From Hymenobacter persicinus (GTDB lineage Bacteria; Bacteroidota; Bacteroidia; Cytophagales; Hymenobacteraceae), in assembly GCF_004167665.1 (NCBI RefSeq), contig NZ_SEWE01000004.1, positions 1 through 64,000 of the forward strand: a stretch of 64,000 bases of DNA, in the 5' to 3' direction. This document shows, piece by piece, positions 41,805-49,443 of this stretch. The stretch's first letter is position 1. The number at the start of each line of letters is the position of its first letter. The position numbers and the translations under genes are program-made. The notes beneath the pieces are model-generated. The model did no database searches and was not told where the DNA came from. It was given only the letters and a program-made list of their open reading frames with translations.

Positions 41805-42620
41805 ATGAAACGTTCTCTACTCCCGGCCTGGGTGCTGCTGTTGGGTCTCGGCCTAACGTCGTCCTGCACCGTCAATCTCTACGGCGTCGACCAAAACCAG
41901 ACCTACCACCGCACCACGCACCGCACCCGGGGAGCTTACTATCCGCCCACCGGCGGCGGGCAGACCGGGGGCGTCAGAACGCCGCCCACCGGCGGCGGCA
42001 CCGGCGGGGTTCGGAACCCGGCGGGCTGGGAAACCGGCGGGGTGAAGCAGCCCGTCCGCGTCGACCCCATCGGCGTGAAGCCCCCAACCCGCGAAGTAGA
42101 AACCGGCGGCATCAAAACCCCGCCCAACGACTGGCAAACCGGCGGCATCAAGTCGCCTCCGGCGGGTTCCGGGGCCGGTAACGCCGGTGTCAAGCCGCCG
42201 ACCCGGGAAGTAGAAACCGGGGGCATCAAAACGCCCCCGAATGACTGGCAGACGGGCGGCATTAAATCGCCGGTGGTGTCGGGTACGGGTCAGGCCGGCG
42301 TGAAGCCGCCCACCTCGGGCGGCGACCACAACGACAACCCTAACAACTGGCAGACCGGCGGTATCAAATCGCCGGTGGTGTCGGGCGAAAAGATTGACGC
42401 CGGTATCAAGTCCCCGGTCGATGCGGGCGGAGAAGGTATCAAAACCCCGCCGAACGATTGGCAAACCGGGGGCATCAAGTCACCGGTGGTATCGGGCTCC
42501 GGGGGCGAAACCGGCGACGTGAAGCCGCCGGCAGAGGCTGAGCTGGCGAAAGGCAAGCAGGAAAAGGCCCGCGAAAAAGAGCTCGAAAACGCGGCCGGCG
42601 ACAGCAAGCCAACCGAGTAA
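41805..42620 (+). CDS. Lipoprotein with tandem TGGIK-type repeats
   Basis: A 271-residue lipoprotein. The lipobox TSSC gives Cys21. Residues about 45-245 are built from repeats of the kind TGGIKTPPNDWQTGGIKSP, with variants GGVKQP, AGVKPPTREVE and DAGIKSPV. Two DNA copies starting at 42087 and 42201 are separated by exactly 114 bp (38 residues). The repeats contain no Cys and few hydrophobics, with regular Gly, Pro and Lys, so the region is probably extended and surface exposed. The C-terminus is charged (KGKQEKAREKELEN). I recognise no family. The ATG at 41805 is the only start with a lipoprotein signal. Confidence 0.8.
   Translation: MKRSLLPAWVLLLGLGLTSSCTVNLYGVDQNQTYHRTTHRTRGAYYPPTGGGQTGGVRTPPTGGGTGGVRNPAGWETGGVKQPVRVDPIGVKPPTREVETGGIKTPPNDWQTGGIKSPPAGSGAGNAGVKPPTREVETGGIKTPPNDWQTGGIKSPVVSGTGQAGVKPPTSGGDHNDNPNNWQTGGIKSPVVSGEKIDAGIKSPVDAGGEGIKTPPNDWQTGGIKSPVVSGSGGETGDVKPPAEAELAKGKQEKAREKELENAAGDSKPTE
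42087..42500. repeat. Coding tandem repeats inside the lipoprotein gene
   Basis: The block encoding REVETGGIKTPPNDWQTGGI occurs at 42087-42155 and again at 42201-42269 with scattered synonymous changes; a shorter copy, GIKTPPNDWQTGGIKSPVV, lies at about 42435-42495. The period of the first pair is 114 bp. Synonymous differences suggest the repeats are old and maintained at the protein level. Confidence 0.8.
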
Positions 42621-42732
42621 TTCGCCAACCGATAGCACAGAATCTGGTTGGCGGCCCACCCGACACAAGCCGATGCCGCGGCTGCAAACGCGGTGCTGGC
42701 GGGCAGGCCGCCAATCAGATTTTATTTCCAGC

Positions 42733-42769
42733 CCAAAAAGGCTCGGCTATTCCAGCCGGGCCTTTTTGG
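42733..42769. terminator. Bidirectional terminator
   Basis: CCAAAAAGGC plus inner GGCT (from 42733) pairs with AGCC and GCCTTTTTGG (to 42769) around a 5-nt loop. It separates the repeat lipoprotein (plus) from the T9SS-tail gene (minus). Confidence 0.88.
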
Positions 42770-42799
42770 TGGATGGTTGGGAAATGCGAAACCGGGTGG

Positions 42800-43150
42800 T
42801 TAGTGCAACACTAGGCGGTTGGCGACGCTGTAGCCGTTGGGGCCTTCCACGATGAGCAGATAGGTACCCGCGGCGTAGGTGCCCACCGGCAGCGAGACCA
42901 GCGGGCCGGATGCCGTGTTCAGCGGCTTGCTGTAAATCACCCGGCCGGAGGCGTCGAGCATGCTCAGGCGCAGTCCCGAGTGGGGTGCCGAGCCGGGCAG
43001 CTGCAGCGTGACGGCCTGGTGGCTCCGGTCGACGTACAGCTTGAGTTCGTTTTGCGTGGTGGCCTGGGCGGCAGGGGCCGGCAGGGCCAGCAGAATCCAG
43101 TAAAAGCTACTGCCGGCAACGATTTTCCGGACAAGCGCTGAAAAACTCAT
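42800..43150 (-). CDS. Short secreted protein consisting of a T9SS-type sorting domain
   Basis: A 116-residue protein. A signal peptide (SSFYWILLALPAPAAQA) is followed directly by an 80-residue domain that reads like a type A type IX secretion C-terminal domain: ELKLYVDRSHQAVTLQLPG, LRLSMLDASGRVIYSKPL, then LVSLPVGTYAAGTYLLIVEG and the terminal NRLVLH. Normally this domain is at the end of a large exported protein; here there is almost no cargo. TATCTTTA at 43182-43189 (minus) is a possible -7 element. Whether it is a remnant of a larger gene or a functional mini-protein is open. Confidence 0.75.
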   Translation of the reverse strand: MSFSALVRKIVAGSSFYWILLALPAPAAQATTQNELKLYVDRSHQAVTLQLPGSAPHSGLRLSMLDASGRVIYSKPLNTASGPLVSLPVGTYAAGTYLLIVEGPNGYSVANRLVLH

Positions 43151-43191
43151 GGGTGGGAAGCGTGGGGGTAAGAGCGGACAGTAAAGATAAA

Positions 43192-43695
43192 CTATTTCCG
43201 GACGGGAATTACACTCTGAGTAGATGCAGTATCATCCTGCAGGAGTTCCGCACCGCTGCCCGCATCGGGGTTAATCATCTTCCAGGTAGCCTGCTTGAGC
43301 TCATCGAGGCGCCCCAGCGTGTCGGCGACGGTGGCATTGCTCTTCACCTTCTCGAAAAAACCGGTTTTGACGCCTACTTTAATCAGCCGCTCCACCACGA
43401 AGGGCAAAATCCAGCCCACGACGTTGGTCGCCAGCGCCCCGCGCAGTCCGATGCGCAGTAGCAGGCGGGCGGCCATCCGCTCCAGCAGCAGGGCCTTGGC
43501 GGCGGGCAGGGCTTTGTCGGCCAGAAAATCGACGACGAGCTGGGCGTTGCCCTTGCGGATTTCGGCCCGCAACACTTCCTGCACGGCGTCCAGGGCCTTG
43601 GCGGCTACCTGCTGAAACAGCCGGCCGGTTTGCCAGGCCCGCAGGCCCGTGACTTTAGCGGCGGTGAAAAGCGGTAGAAACGTGATTTTTTTCAT
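43192..43695 (-). CDS. Hypothetical 167-residue helical protein
   Basis: No family recognised. From the ATG at 43695 the protein starts MKKITFLPLFTAAKVTGLRA, with a short hydrophobic stretch that is a weak membrane or signal segment. The centre is helical and rich in Ala, Leu and Arg (LADKALPAAKALLLERMAAR), with a hydrophobic run ALATNVVGWILPFVVERLI (about 88-108) that could be membrane-associated. The C-terminus is polar. It is transcribed toward the T9SS-tail gene with a 41-bp gap, so the two may share a transcript. Confidence 0.6.
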   Translation of the reverse strand: MKKITFLPLFTAAKVTGLRAWQTGRLFQQVAAKALDAVQEVLRAEIRKGNAQLVVDFLADKALPAAKALLLERMAARLLLRIGLRGALATNVVGWILPFVVERLIKVGVKTGFFEKVKSNATVADTLGRLDELKQATWKMINPDAGSGAELLQDDTASTQSVIPVRK

Positions 43696-43850
43696 GGGTG
43701 GGAAGCGGCAAGAAGGCCAACGAGGACGTAAGCTAGCGGAAAAAACCGGCGCTGCGTAGCCGGTAGGCCGGCCGGGCCGGCATTTTCCAGGCAACTACCC
43801 CTGCGGTTGCCAACGTAAGGAAAGCGCAACGTATTCCCAACCACCTGCCC

Positions 43851-44831
43851 ATGAAGGCCATTGTAATTACCCAGCCCGGCGGCCCCGACGTGCTGCAGCT
43901 GCAACCTCAACCCGAGCCCACACTTTTGCCCCATCAGGTACTGATCCGGGTACAGGCCGCCGGCGTCAACCGGCCCGACGTGCTGCTGCGCCAGGGCAAG
44001 TACGCGGGCAGCGGCGACGTGGCGGGCACGGTGCCGGGTCTGGAGGTGGCCGGCATCATCGAGCAGTGCGGTGCCCAGGTAACGCGCTGGCGGCCCGGCG
44101 ACGCCGTCTGCGCCCTGCTGACGGACGGGGGCTACGCCGAATACGCCGCCGTGGATGCCCGCCATTGCCTGCCCGTGCCCGCGGGCTGGAGCATGACCGA
44201 AGCCGCGTCTTTGCCCGAAACTGCGTTTACGGTGTGGCATAACGTGTTTCAGCGCGGGCAGCTACGCCCCGGCGAAACGCTGCTGGTGCACGGCGGCAGC
44301 AGCGGCATTGGCATCACGGCTATTCAGCTGGCCCGCGCCCTGGGCAGCCGGGTGCTGACCACCGTGGGCAGTGCGGCCAAGGCCCAGGCCTGCGAACAAC
44401 TCGGGGCCAAGCCGGCCATCAACTACAAAACCACCGACTTTGAGGCCGTAGGCCAGGCCGCGGGCGGCGTCGACGTGATTCTGGACATGATTGGCGGCGA
44501 CTACACGCCCAAAAACTTGCGCCTGCTCCGCGACGACGGCCGGCTGGTATTTATCAATGCCATGCAAGGGGCCAAGGCCGAATTCAATGCCCTCGACCTG
44601 ATGCGGCGCCGTTTGACCATCACTGGCAGCACGCTGCGACCCCGCTCGGCCGAATTCAAGGCGGAGCTGGCCGCAGCTGTAGAGCAGCACATGTGGCCGC
44701 TGCTGGCGGCCGGCAAGTTCAAGCCGGTTATTTACCGCACGTTTCCGCTGGCCGAAGCCGCCGCCGCGCACCAGCTGCTGGAAAGCAGTGAGCACATCGG
44801 CAAAATTGTGCTGACGACCGAGGGGTTTTAG
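43851..44831 (+). CDS. NAD(P)H:quinone oxidoreductase, zinc-independent MDR family (QorA/PIG3-like)
   Basis: A 326-residue soluble reductase of quinones or enones. The N-terminal GroES-like domain contains IRVQAAGVNRPDVLLRQG, the PIG3/QOR signature, with GLEVAGIIEQCG. The Rossmann domain has VHGGSSGIGITAIQLARALG, the AxxGxxG-type NADPH loop, followed by IDMIGG-like DVILDMIGGDY. The catalytic-zinc cysteine of alcohol dehydrogenases is missing, as expected. It stands alone on plus. Annotations in this family commonly read NAD(P)H-quinone oxidoreductase. Confidence 0.9.
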   Translation: MKAIVITQPGGPDVLQLQPQPEPTLLPHQVLIRVQAAGVNRPDVLLRQGKYAGSGDVAGTVPGLEVAGIIEQCGAQVTRWRPGDAVCALLTDGGYAEYAAVDARHCLPVPAGWSMTEAASLPETAFTVWHNVFQRGQLRPGETLLVHGGSSGIGITAIQLARALGSRVLTTVGSAAKAQACEQLGAKPAINYKTTDFEAVGQAAGGVDVILDMIGGDYTPKNLRLLRDDGRLVFINAMQGAKAEFNALDLMRRRLTITGSTLRPRSAEFKAELAAAVEQHMWPLLAAGKFKPVIYRTFPLAEAAAAHQLLESSEHIGKIVLTTEGF

Positions 44832-44930
44832 TTGCGGAATAAATTGCGAAAAAAAGGGCTTTTATTCGTTTTGATGAATACAGCATCAGAACATATAAAC
44901 ACAACAGTGGTAGATGCTTCGCTGAAGCAA

Positions 44931-44938
44931 TACCTTTG
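44931..44938 (+). promoter_or_regulatory. -7 element (TACCTTTG) in front of the candidate small RNA
   Basis: An exact TAnnTTTG on plus with no open reading frame behind it. A small palindrome TGCTTC-GCT-GAAGCA (44915-44929) ends directly upstream. The -33 region is not clear. Confidence 0.5.
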
Positions 44939-44944
44939 AAATAA

Positions 44945-45030
44945 ACAAAAGCAGCCCGGCGCTGGGTGGGACTATTGCCGGGCCCGTTTTCAGAAAAGGC
45001 GTTCTTGAGAGGGGCGCCTTTTTCTGTGTC
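44945..45030 (+). ncRNA. Candidate small RNA: double-hairpin element, copy B
   Basis: A transcript starting after the TACCTTTG at 44931 would contain hairpin 1, GCCCGGC (44954-44960) with GCCGGGC (44977-44983) and loop GCTGGGTGGGACTATT, a TTTTCAGAAA spacer, and hairpin 2, AGGCGTTC (44997-45004) with GGGGCGCCT (45011-45019), then U-rich TTTTTCTGTGTCC. Length is about 80 nt. It aligns with the element after glnN, including the GGGTGGGA loop, and hairpin 2 has a compensatory C-G to G-C change. No coding frame is likely. Confidence 0.45.
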
Positions 45031-45064
45031 CAATTTTCCGTGCGCTCTGCCTGAGTGAGTAGCG

Positions 45065-45116
45065 GAAAAAAGCGGCGGTCCGGTCCCGGGAAACTATTCC
45101 CGGAGCCGGACCGCCG
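45065..45116 (-). terminator. Terminator of the thioredoxin-fold gene pair
   Basis: A long stem pairs CGGCGGTCCGG (45073-45083) with CCGGACCGCCG (45106-45116), extended by inner CCCGGGAA/TTCCCGG, and on the minus strand runs into six U (A-run 45066-45071). It lies 14 bp after the stop at 45130. Confidence 0.9.
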
Positions 45117-45129
45117 TTGTGTTATCAGC

Positions 45130-45747
45130 CTAAGCCTTTTTCCACTTGATGGTGCAGCCGATGGCCTTCGTCGATTTCGTCGTGGCGGGCTTACCGGTCA
45201 GCAGGTCGGTCAGGGCCTGCTCCACGTAGCGGGTCTTGACCAGCTTGGCATCCTCGGAGTTGTCGTCGATGGCGCCGATGTAGCTCACCACGAAGTCGGA
45301 GCCCTGCTTGGTCAGCACGTAGAGGTGGGGCGTGCGGGTGGCGCCGAAGGTGCGGGCCACCTGCTGGGTTTCGTCCTGCAGATACGCAAACGGGTACTTC
45401 TTGCTTTTCGCCCGGGCCTGCATTTCGGCAAAAGAGTCGCCGGGGACCGAGGCCGCGTCGTTGGGGTTGATGGCCACCACGGGGTAGCCCTGGGGCGCGT
45501 ATTTCTGGTGCAGGGCAATAATGCGGCTTTCGTAGGCCTTGGCGTAGGGACAGGTGTTGCAGGTGAAGACCACGATGTAGCCCTTTACGGTCGGGTTGTC
45601 GGCCAACGACACCAGCTTGCCGTCCACGTTGCGGAGCTTGAAGTCCGCGGCTTTGTCGCCGACCTGGTAGCCGGCCGGCGCATCAGTAAAGCTGCCAAGC
45701 AGCAGCAGGGCAAGGCTGGCAGTGAGCAGGGAAAACAGCTTTTTCAT
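45130..45747 (-). CDS. Exported thioredoxin-fold (AhpC/TSA-like) protein
   Basis: A 205-residue periplasmic redoxin. The signal peptide is MKKLFSLLTASLALLLLGSF. The thioredoxin fold contains VGDKAADFKLRNVDGKLVSL and the active-site CNTCPYAK with Cys63 and Cys66, where the classical WCxxC Trp is replaced by Thr. The FGATRTPHLYVL stretch contains the cis-Pro. A C-terminal Cys (AIGCTIKWKKA) is present. The group is usually called thioredoxin family protein or redoxin. It is the second gene of a pair with the TlpA-like gene, 38 bp apart, both exported. Confidence 0.88.
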   Translation of the reverse strand: MKKLFSLLTASLALLLLGSFTDAPAGYQVGDKAADFKLRNVDGKLVSLADNPTVKGYIVVFTCNTCPYAKAYESRIIALHQKYAPQGYPVVAINPNDAASVPGDSFAEMQARAKSKKYPFAYLQDETQQVARTFGATRTPHLYVLTKQGSDFVVSYIGAIDDNSEDAKLVKTRYVEQALTDLLTGKPATTKSTKAIGCTIKWKKA

Positions 45748-45785
45748 GGGCAAGGCAGAGTTAGGGCAGCGGAAAAACTGCGGGG

Positions 45786-46277
<492 letters not shown>

Positions 46278-46318
46278 GCGGTAAAGACAGTTCGGCGGGC
46301 CGGAAGTTGCGGCGGCAT

Positions 46319-46750
46319 TTATAACGCGTACCGCATGCCAATTGAGCTGCCGCCACTGCGCGGGTCATATTCTGCCCAAACTGTGCCCCAGGCAAACTGG
46401 CGCCGGGAGCCTACCTGTTTTGTCAGCCAGGCATCATACTCTGCGGCCAAGCGTTGCTCCTGCTGCTCACTCCAATCATTCCAGCTAAGATGAGCCTGAC
46501 CGTCAGGATAAAAGGCGAAAGAAATGCTGTCAAGCCGCTGATGAAAATAGATAAGCCTAAAGCTCCCCTGCCCTTCGTCCAGCGGCACCGCGCGAATAAA
46601 ATAGTGGGTGTAGCCACCATGTGCCGCGGAATGCTCTACCGGTGCTGGTGCGAAAAGAGTGGCCAATTCAGCGGCACTAGTAGCTGAAGAAATGCTGCTA
46701 CTGGCAGCAAGGTGCAGGGTTCCGGTGGTGGCGTTGAGGCTGAGTTTCAT
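46319..46750 (-). CDS. Hypothetical 143-residue protein
   Basis: I do not recognise this protein. From the ATG at 46750 it reads MKLSLNATTGTLHLAASSSI and is a mixed alpha/beta soluble protein rich in aromatic residues (THYFIRAVPLDEGQGSFRLI, HLSWNDWSEQQEQRLAAEYD). No signal peptide. It sits 41 bp upstream of the TlpA-like gene on the same strand. A longer start would run into the ispG promoter region. Confidence 0.6.
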   Translation of the reverse strand: MKLSLNATTGTLHLAASSSISSATSAAELATLFAPAPVEHSAAHGGYTHYFIRAVPLDEGQGSFRLIYFHQRLDSISFAFYPDGQAHLSWNDWSEQQEQRLAAEYDAWLTKQVGSRRQFAWGTVWAEYDPRSGGSSIGMRYAL

Positions 46751-46832
46751 CAGCGGCGAGTTAGGCAGAATTGCCGGGTTTTGGGATGCCGGCGCCTTTA
46801 GATGAGCCCACGGGCCCAAACCTGGCGTTGCG

Positions 46833-46840
46833 TACCTTTG
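46833..46840 (+). promoter_or_regulatory. -7 promoter element (TACCTTTG) of ispG
   Basis: An exact TAnnTTTG on plus, 58 bp before the ispG ATG. Confidence 0.55.
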
Positions 46841-46898
46841 CCCCCAGCAACTTTACGTGCCAGTACGTAGTTTCTGCTACGCTTACGTTATTCGCCGC

Positions 46899-48983
46899 AT
46901 GACCTCGACTTCCGCCTCCAAGATCTATTGCCCCAGCCTCACTGAGTACAAGCGCCGCCTGAGCCGGGAAGTGAACATCGGGGACCTGCCCATGGGCGGA
47001 CTCAACCCCATCCGGGTGCAGAGCATGACCACCGTCGACACCATGGACACGCTGGGCTCGGTGGAGCAAACCCTGCGCATGGTAGAGGCCGGCTGCGAGT
47101 ACGTGCGCATCACCGCTCCCAGCGTGAAGGAGGCTCAGAACCTGCTCGAAATCAAGAGGGAGCTGCGTAAGCGCGGCTGCTCGGTGCCCCTCATTGCCGA
47201 CATTCACTTCACGCCCAACGCCGCCGAGCTGGCCGCCCGCATCGTGGAGAAAGTGCGCGTGAACCCCGGCAACTACGCCGACAAGAAGAAATTCGACGTC
47301 ATCGACTACACCGACAGCAGCTACGCGGCCGAGGTGGAGCGCATCCGGGAACGGTTTCGGCCCCTGGTGCAGATCTGCAAGCAGTACGGCACGGCCATGC
47401 GCATCGGCACCAACCATGGCTCGTTGTCGGACCGCATCCTGAGCCGCTACGGCGACACGCCGCTGGGCATGGTGGAGTCGGCGCTGGAGTTTTTACGCCT
47501 TTGCGAAGAGGAAAACTACTACGACGTGGTGCTCTCCATGAAGGCCTCCAACACCCAGGTGATGGTGCAGGCCTACCGCTTGCTGGTGCAAAAGCTCGAT
47601 GAGGAAGGTTTGCAGCCCTACCCCCTGCACCTGGGCGTGACCGAGGCCGGCGAGGCCGAAGATGGCCGCATCAAGTCGGCCGTGGGCATCGGCACCCTGC
47701 TCGAAGACGGCCTCGGCGACACCGTGCGCGTGAGTTTGACCGAAGCCCCCGAAGCCGAAGCGCCCGTGGCCAAGGCCCTGATTGACCGGTATACCAACCG
47801 CGCGGCGGAGGCCAAGCCGATCAAGCCATTAGTTGTTAGTTATCCGTTGTCAGTTGTTGGTGAAAACGGAGGCCAGAGCCAGAACGACCTAACAACTGAC
47901 AACCAGCAACTAACAACCAGCATCCCCATTGACCCCTTCCAGTACCACCGCCGCATTACCCGCGAGGTGCTGAATCTGGGCGGGCAGAACGTGCCGCGCG
48001 TCATGGTGGATATTTCCCGGCTCACGGCGGTAGAATATGCCGACCTGCGCGCCGTAGGCCACCTGTACTCGGCCTTCCTCGACAAGTTCCAGATGAACGA
48101 CCTGGGCGCCGACTACCTGTATTCGGGCCAGCGCCCCGTGCCGTTTATGCTGCCCAACGGCCTAAAGGAAGTGGTGGACTACTCGGCCTGGCTCGACGCC
48201 GGCCGCCGCGCCGACCATTTTCCGGTGCTCACCCAGGCCGAGTACGCCGCCGCCACGGACAAGCACGCCGAGCTGAACTTCGTATTTCATAACCTCGACT
48301 CGCTCACGCCCGCCGCCCTCGACCAGCTCCGCGAGGATGCCACGGCCGTGGTGATTTTGTACACCGACAACGCCCACGCCATGCCCGAAATCCGGCGGGC
48401 GTTTTTCGAGCTGCTAAATAACGGCGTGCCCAACCCGGTCGTCATCAACCGCCAGTACCCGGCGCTGACCGCCGAGCAAACCCAGCTTTACGCCGCCACC
48501 GACGTAGGCGGCCTGCTGCTCGACGGCCTCGGCGACGGGGTGGTGCTGAGCACCGAGCTGCTGCCGGAACGCAGCAAGGAGGAATGGCTCCCCACGCTGG
48601 ACCAGCTCAACCAGCTCAGCTTCGGCATTCTGCAGGCCGCCCGCACCCGCATGTCCAAGACCGAGTACATCAGCTGCCCGAGCTGCGGCCGCACCCTGTT
48701 CGACCTGCAGGAAACCACCGCCATGATCCGCAAGCGCACCGACCACCTGAAGGGCGTCAAAATCGGCATCATGGGCTGCATCGTGAACGGACCCGGCGAA
48801 ATGGCCGACGCCGACTACGGCTACGTGGGCGTGGGCAAAGGCAAAATTGCCCTCTACCGGGGCCAGGAAGTCATCAAGAAGTCAGTGCCCGAAGAGCAGG
48901 CCGTCGACCAGCTCATTGAACTCATGCGCGAGGATGGCCGCTGGGTGGAAAAGGAGTTGGTGGAAGAGCCGGTGGTGGGGTAA
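46899..48983 (+). CDS. ispG: 4-hydroxy-3-methylbut-2-enyl diphosphate synthase IspG (GcpE), long form
   Basis: IspG makes HMBPP from MEcPP in the MEP isoprenoid pathway with a [4Fe-4S] cluster. The 694-residue form has the TIM barrel first (NPIRVQSMTTVDTMDTLGSV, VRITAPSVKEAQN, LIADIHFTPNAAELAA), a large middle insertion typical of Bacteroidetes and plants, and a C-terminal reductase-like domain with the cluster cysteines in CPSCGR (about residue 592) and GCIVNGPGE (about 626). Residues about 310-340 are encoded by an inverted repeat inserted in frame (47829-47920). Both catalytic regions are intact, so the enzyme should work. It has its own promoter and terminator. Confidence 0.96.
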   Translation: MTSTSASKIYCPSLTEYKRRLSREVNIGDLPMGGLNPIRVQSMTTVDTMDTLGSVEQTLRMVEAGCEYVRITAPSVKEAQNLLEIKRELRKRGCSVPLIADIHFTPNAAELAARIVEKVRVNPGNYADKKKFDVIDYTDSSYAAEVERIRERFRPLVQICKQYGTAMRIGTNHGSLSDRILSRYGDTPLGMVESALEFLRLCEEENYYDVVLSMKASNTQVMVQAYRLLVQKLDEEGLQPYPLHLGVTEAGEAEDGRIKSAVGIGTLLEDGLGDTVRVSLTEAPEAEAPVAKALIDRYTNRAAEAKPIKPLVVSYPLSVVGENGGQSQNDLTTDNQQLTTSIPIDPFQYHRRITREVLNLGGQNVPRVMVDISRLTAVEYADLRAVGHLYSAFLDKFQMNDLGADYLYSGQRPVPFMLPNGLKEVVDYSAWLDAGRRADHFPVLTQAEYAAATDKHAELNFVFHNLDSLTPAALDQLREDATAVVILYTDNAHAMPEIRRAFFELLNNGVPNPVVINRQYPALTAEQTQLYAATDVGGLLLDGLGDGVVLSTELLPERSKEEWLPTLDQLNQLSFGILQAARTRMSKTEYISCPSCGRTLFDLQETTAMIRKRTDHLKGVKIGIMGCIVNGPGEMADADYGYVGVGKGKIALYRGQEVIKKSVPEEQAVDQLIELMREDGRWVEKELVEEPVVG
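47829..47920. repeat. In-frame inverted repeat inserted in ispG
   Basis: GTTGTTAGTT (47832-47841) and GTTGTCAGTTGTT (47846-47858) pair with AACAACTGACAAC (47891-47903) and AACTAACAAC (47908-47917) on the other side of a 32-bp loop. The arms match at 23 of 27 positions, the four mismatches being together. The composition (T/G on one arm, A/C on the other) is unlike the GC-rich surrounding gene. It adds about 30 residues (VVSYPLSVVGENGGQSQN and onward) without shifting the frame. Confidence 0.88.
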
Positions 48984-49004
48984 CTGCGCCCGATTGACAT
49001 TGAC

Positions 49005-49041
49005 AACGGGGTTGGGCAGTATTGTTCAACCCCGTTCTCTT
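49005..49041 (+). terminator. Terminator of ispG
   Basis: AACGGGGTTG (49005-49014) pairs perfectly with CAACCCCGTT (49027-49036) around a 12-nt loop, followed by the U-rich CTCTTATT. It begins 22 bp after the ispG stop. Confidence 0.8.
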
Positions 49042-49078
49042 ATTCGGTAGCCCTTCATCAACTTTTTCCACTCCATAA

Positions 49079-49411
49079 ATGAGCGTTGAAGTCCAGTTAT
49101 TTGCCGGTCTTACTTCCCTAGGGACTATTGACGCCAATGTTATTGATGCTTCGATGGGAGTAATCGGCGGCATGCTGAAGCCAACTACTGCCTACTATTC
49201 TGCTTACCAGACTTTCTTCCGAGCGCACCTAGAAAAGGCGGATTGGAAAGCCCTGGAACTCCTTGGCTTAAAAGCTACGTCGGTTCTGACCGGTCAACTC
49301 ATGGCGGTAGGCGGAATTATCATCACAGACCTAAAAGGCTTGGATGAGATTGAGGTCAATGTTTGCGGGATTGGTTGGCAGGAAATGGCCCAGCTCTTTC
49401 CTGACTCCTAA
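49079..49411 (+). CDS. Hypothetical 110-residue protein
   Basis: No family recognised. The protein begins MSVEVQLFAGLTSLGTIDAN and reads as a compact alpha/beta domain (GVIGGMLKPTTAYYSAYQ, DLKGLDEIEVNVCGIGW). No signal peptide. Its base composition is less GC-rich than its neighbours. It lies between the ispG terminator and an NAD(P)-binding protein gene 32 bp downstream, with which it may be transcribed. Confidence 0.6.
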   Translation: MSVEVQLFAGLTSLGTIDANVIDASMGVIGGMLKPTTAYYSAYQTFFRAHLEKADWKALELLGLKATSVLTGQLMAVGGIIITDLKGLDEIEVNVCGIGWQEMAQLFPDS

Positions 49412-49443
49412 AACATCCGCGCCCCGTACCCGTCTACTCCCTC

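Noticed and set aside
43150..43710. ATGGGTGGGAAG-like strings near 43150 and 43694 resembling the loop of the double-hairpin element
   Set aside because: They are not flanked by pairing arms and coincide with start-codon regions on minus; treated as chance similarity.
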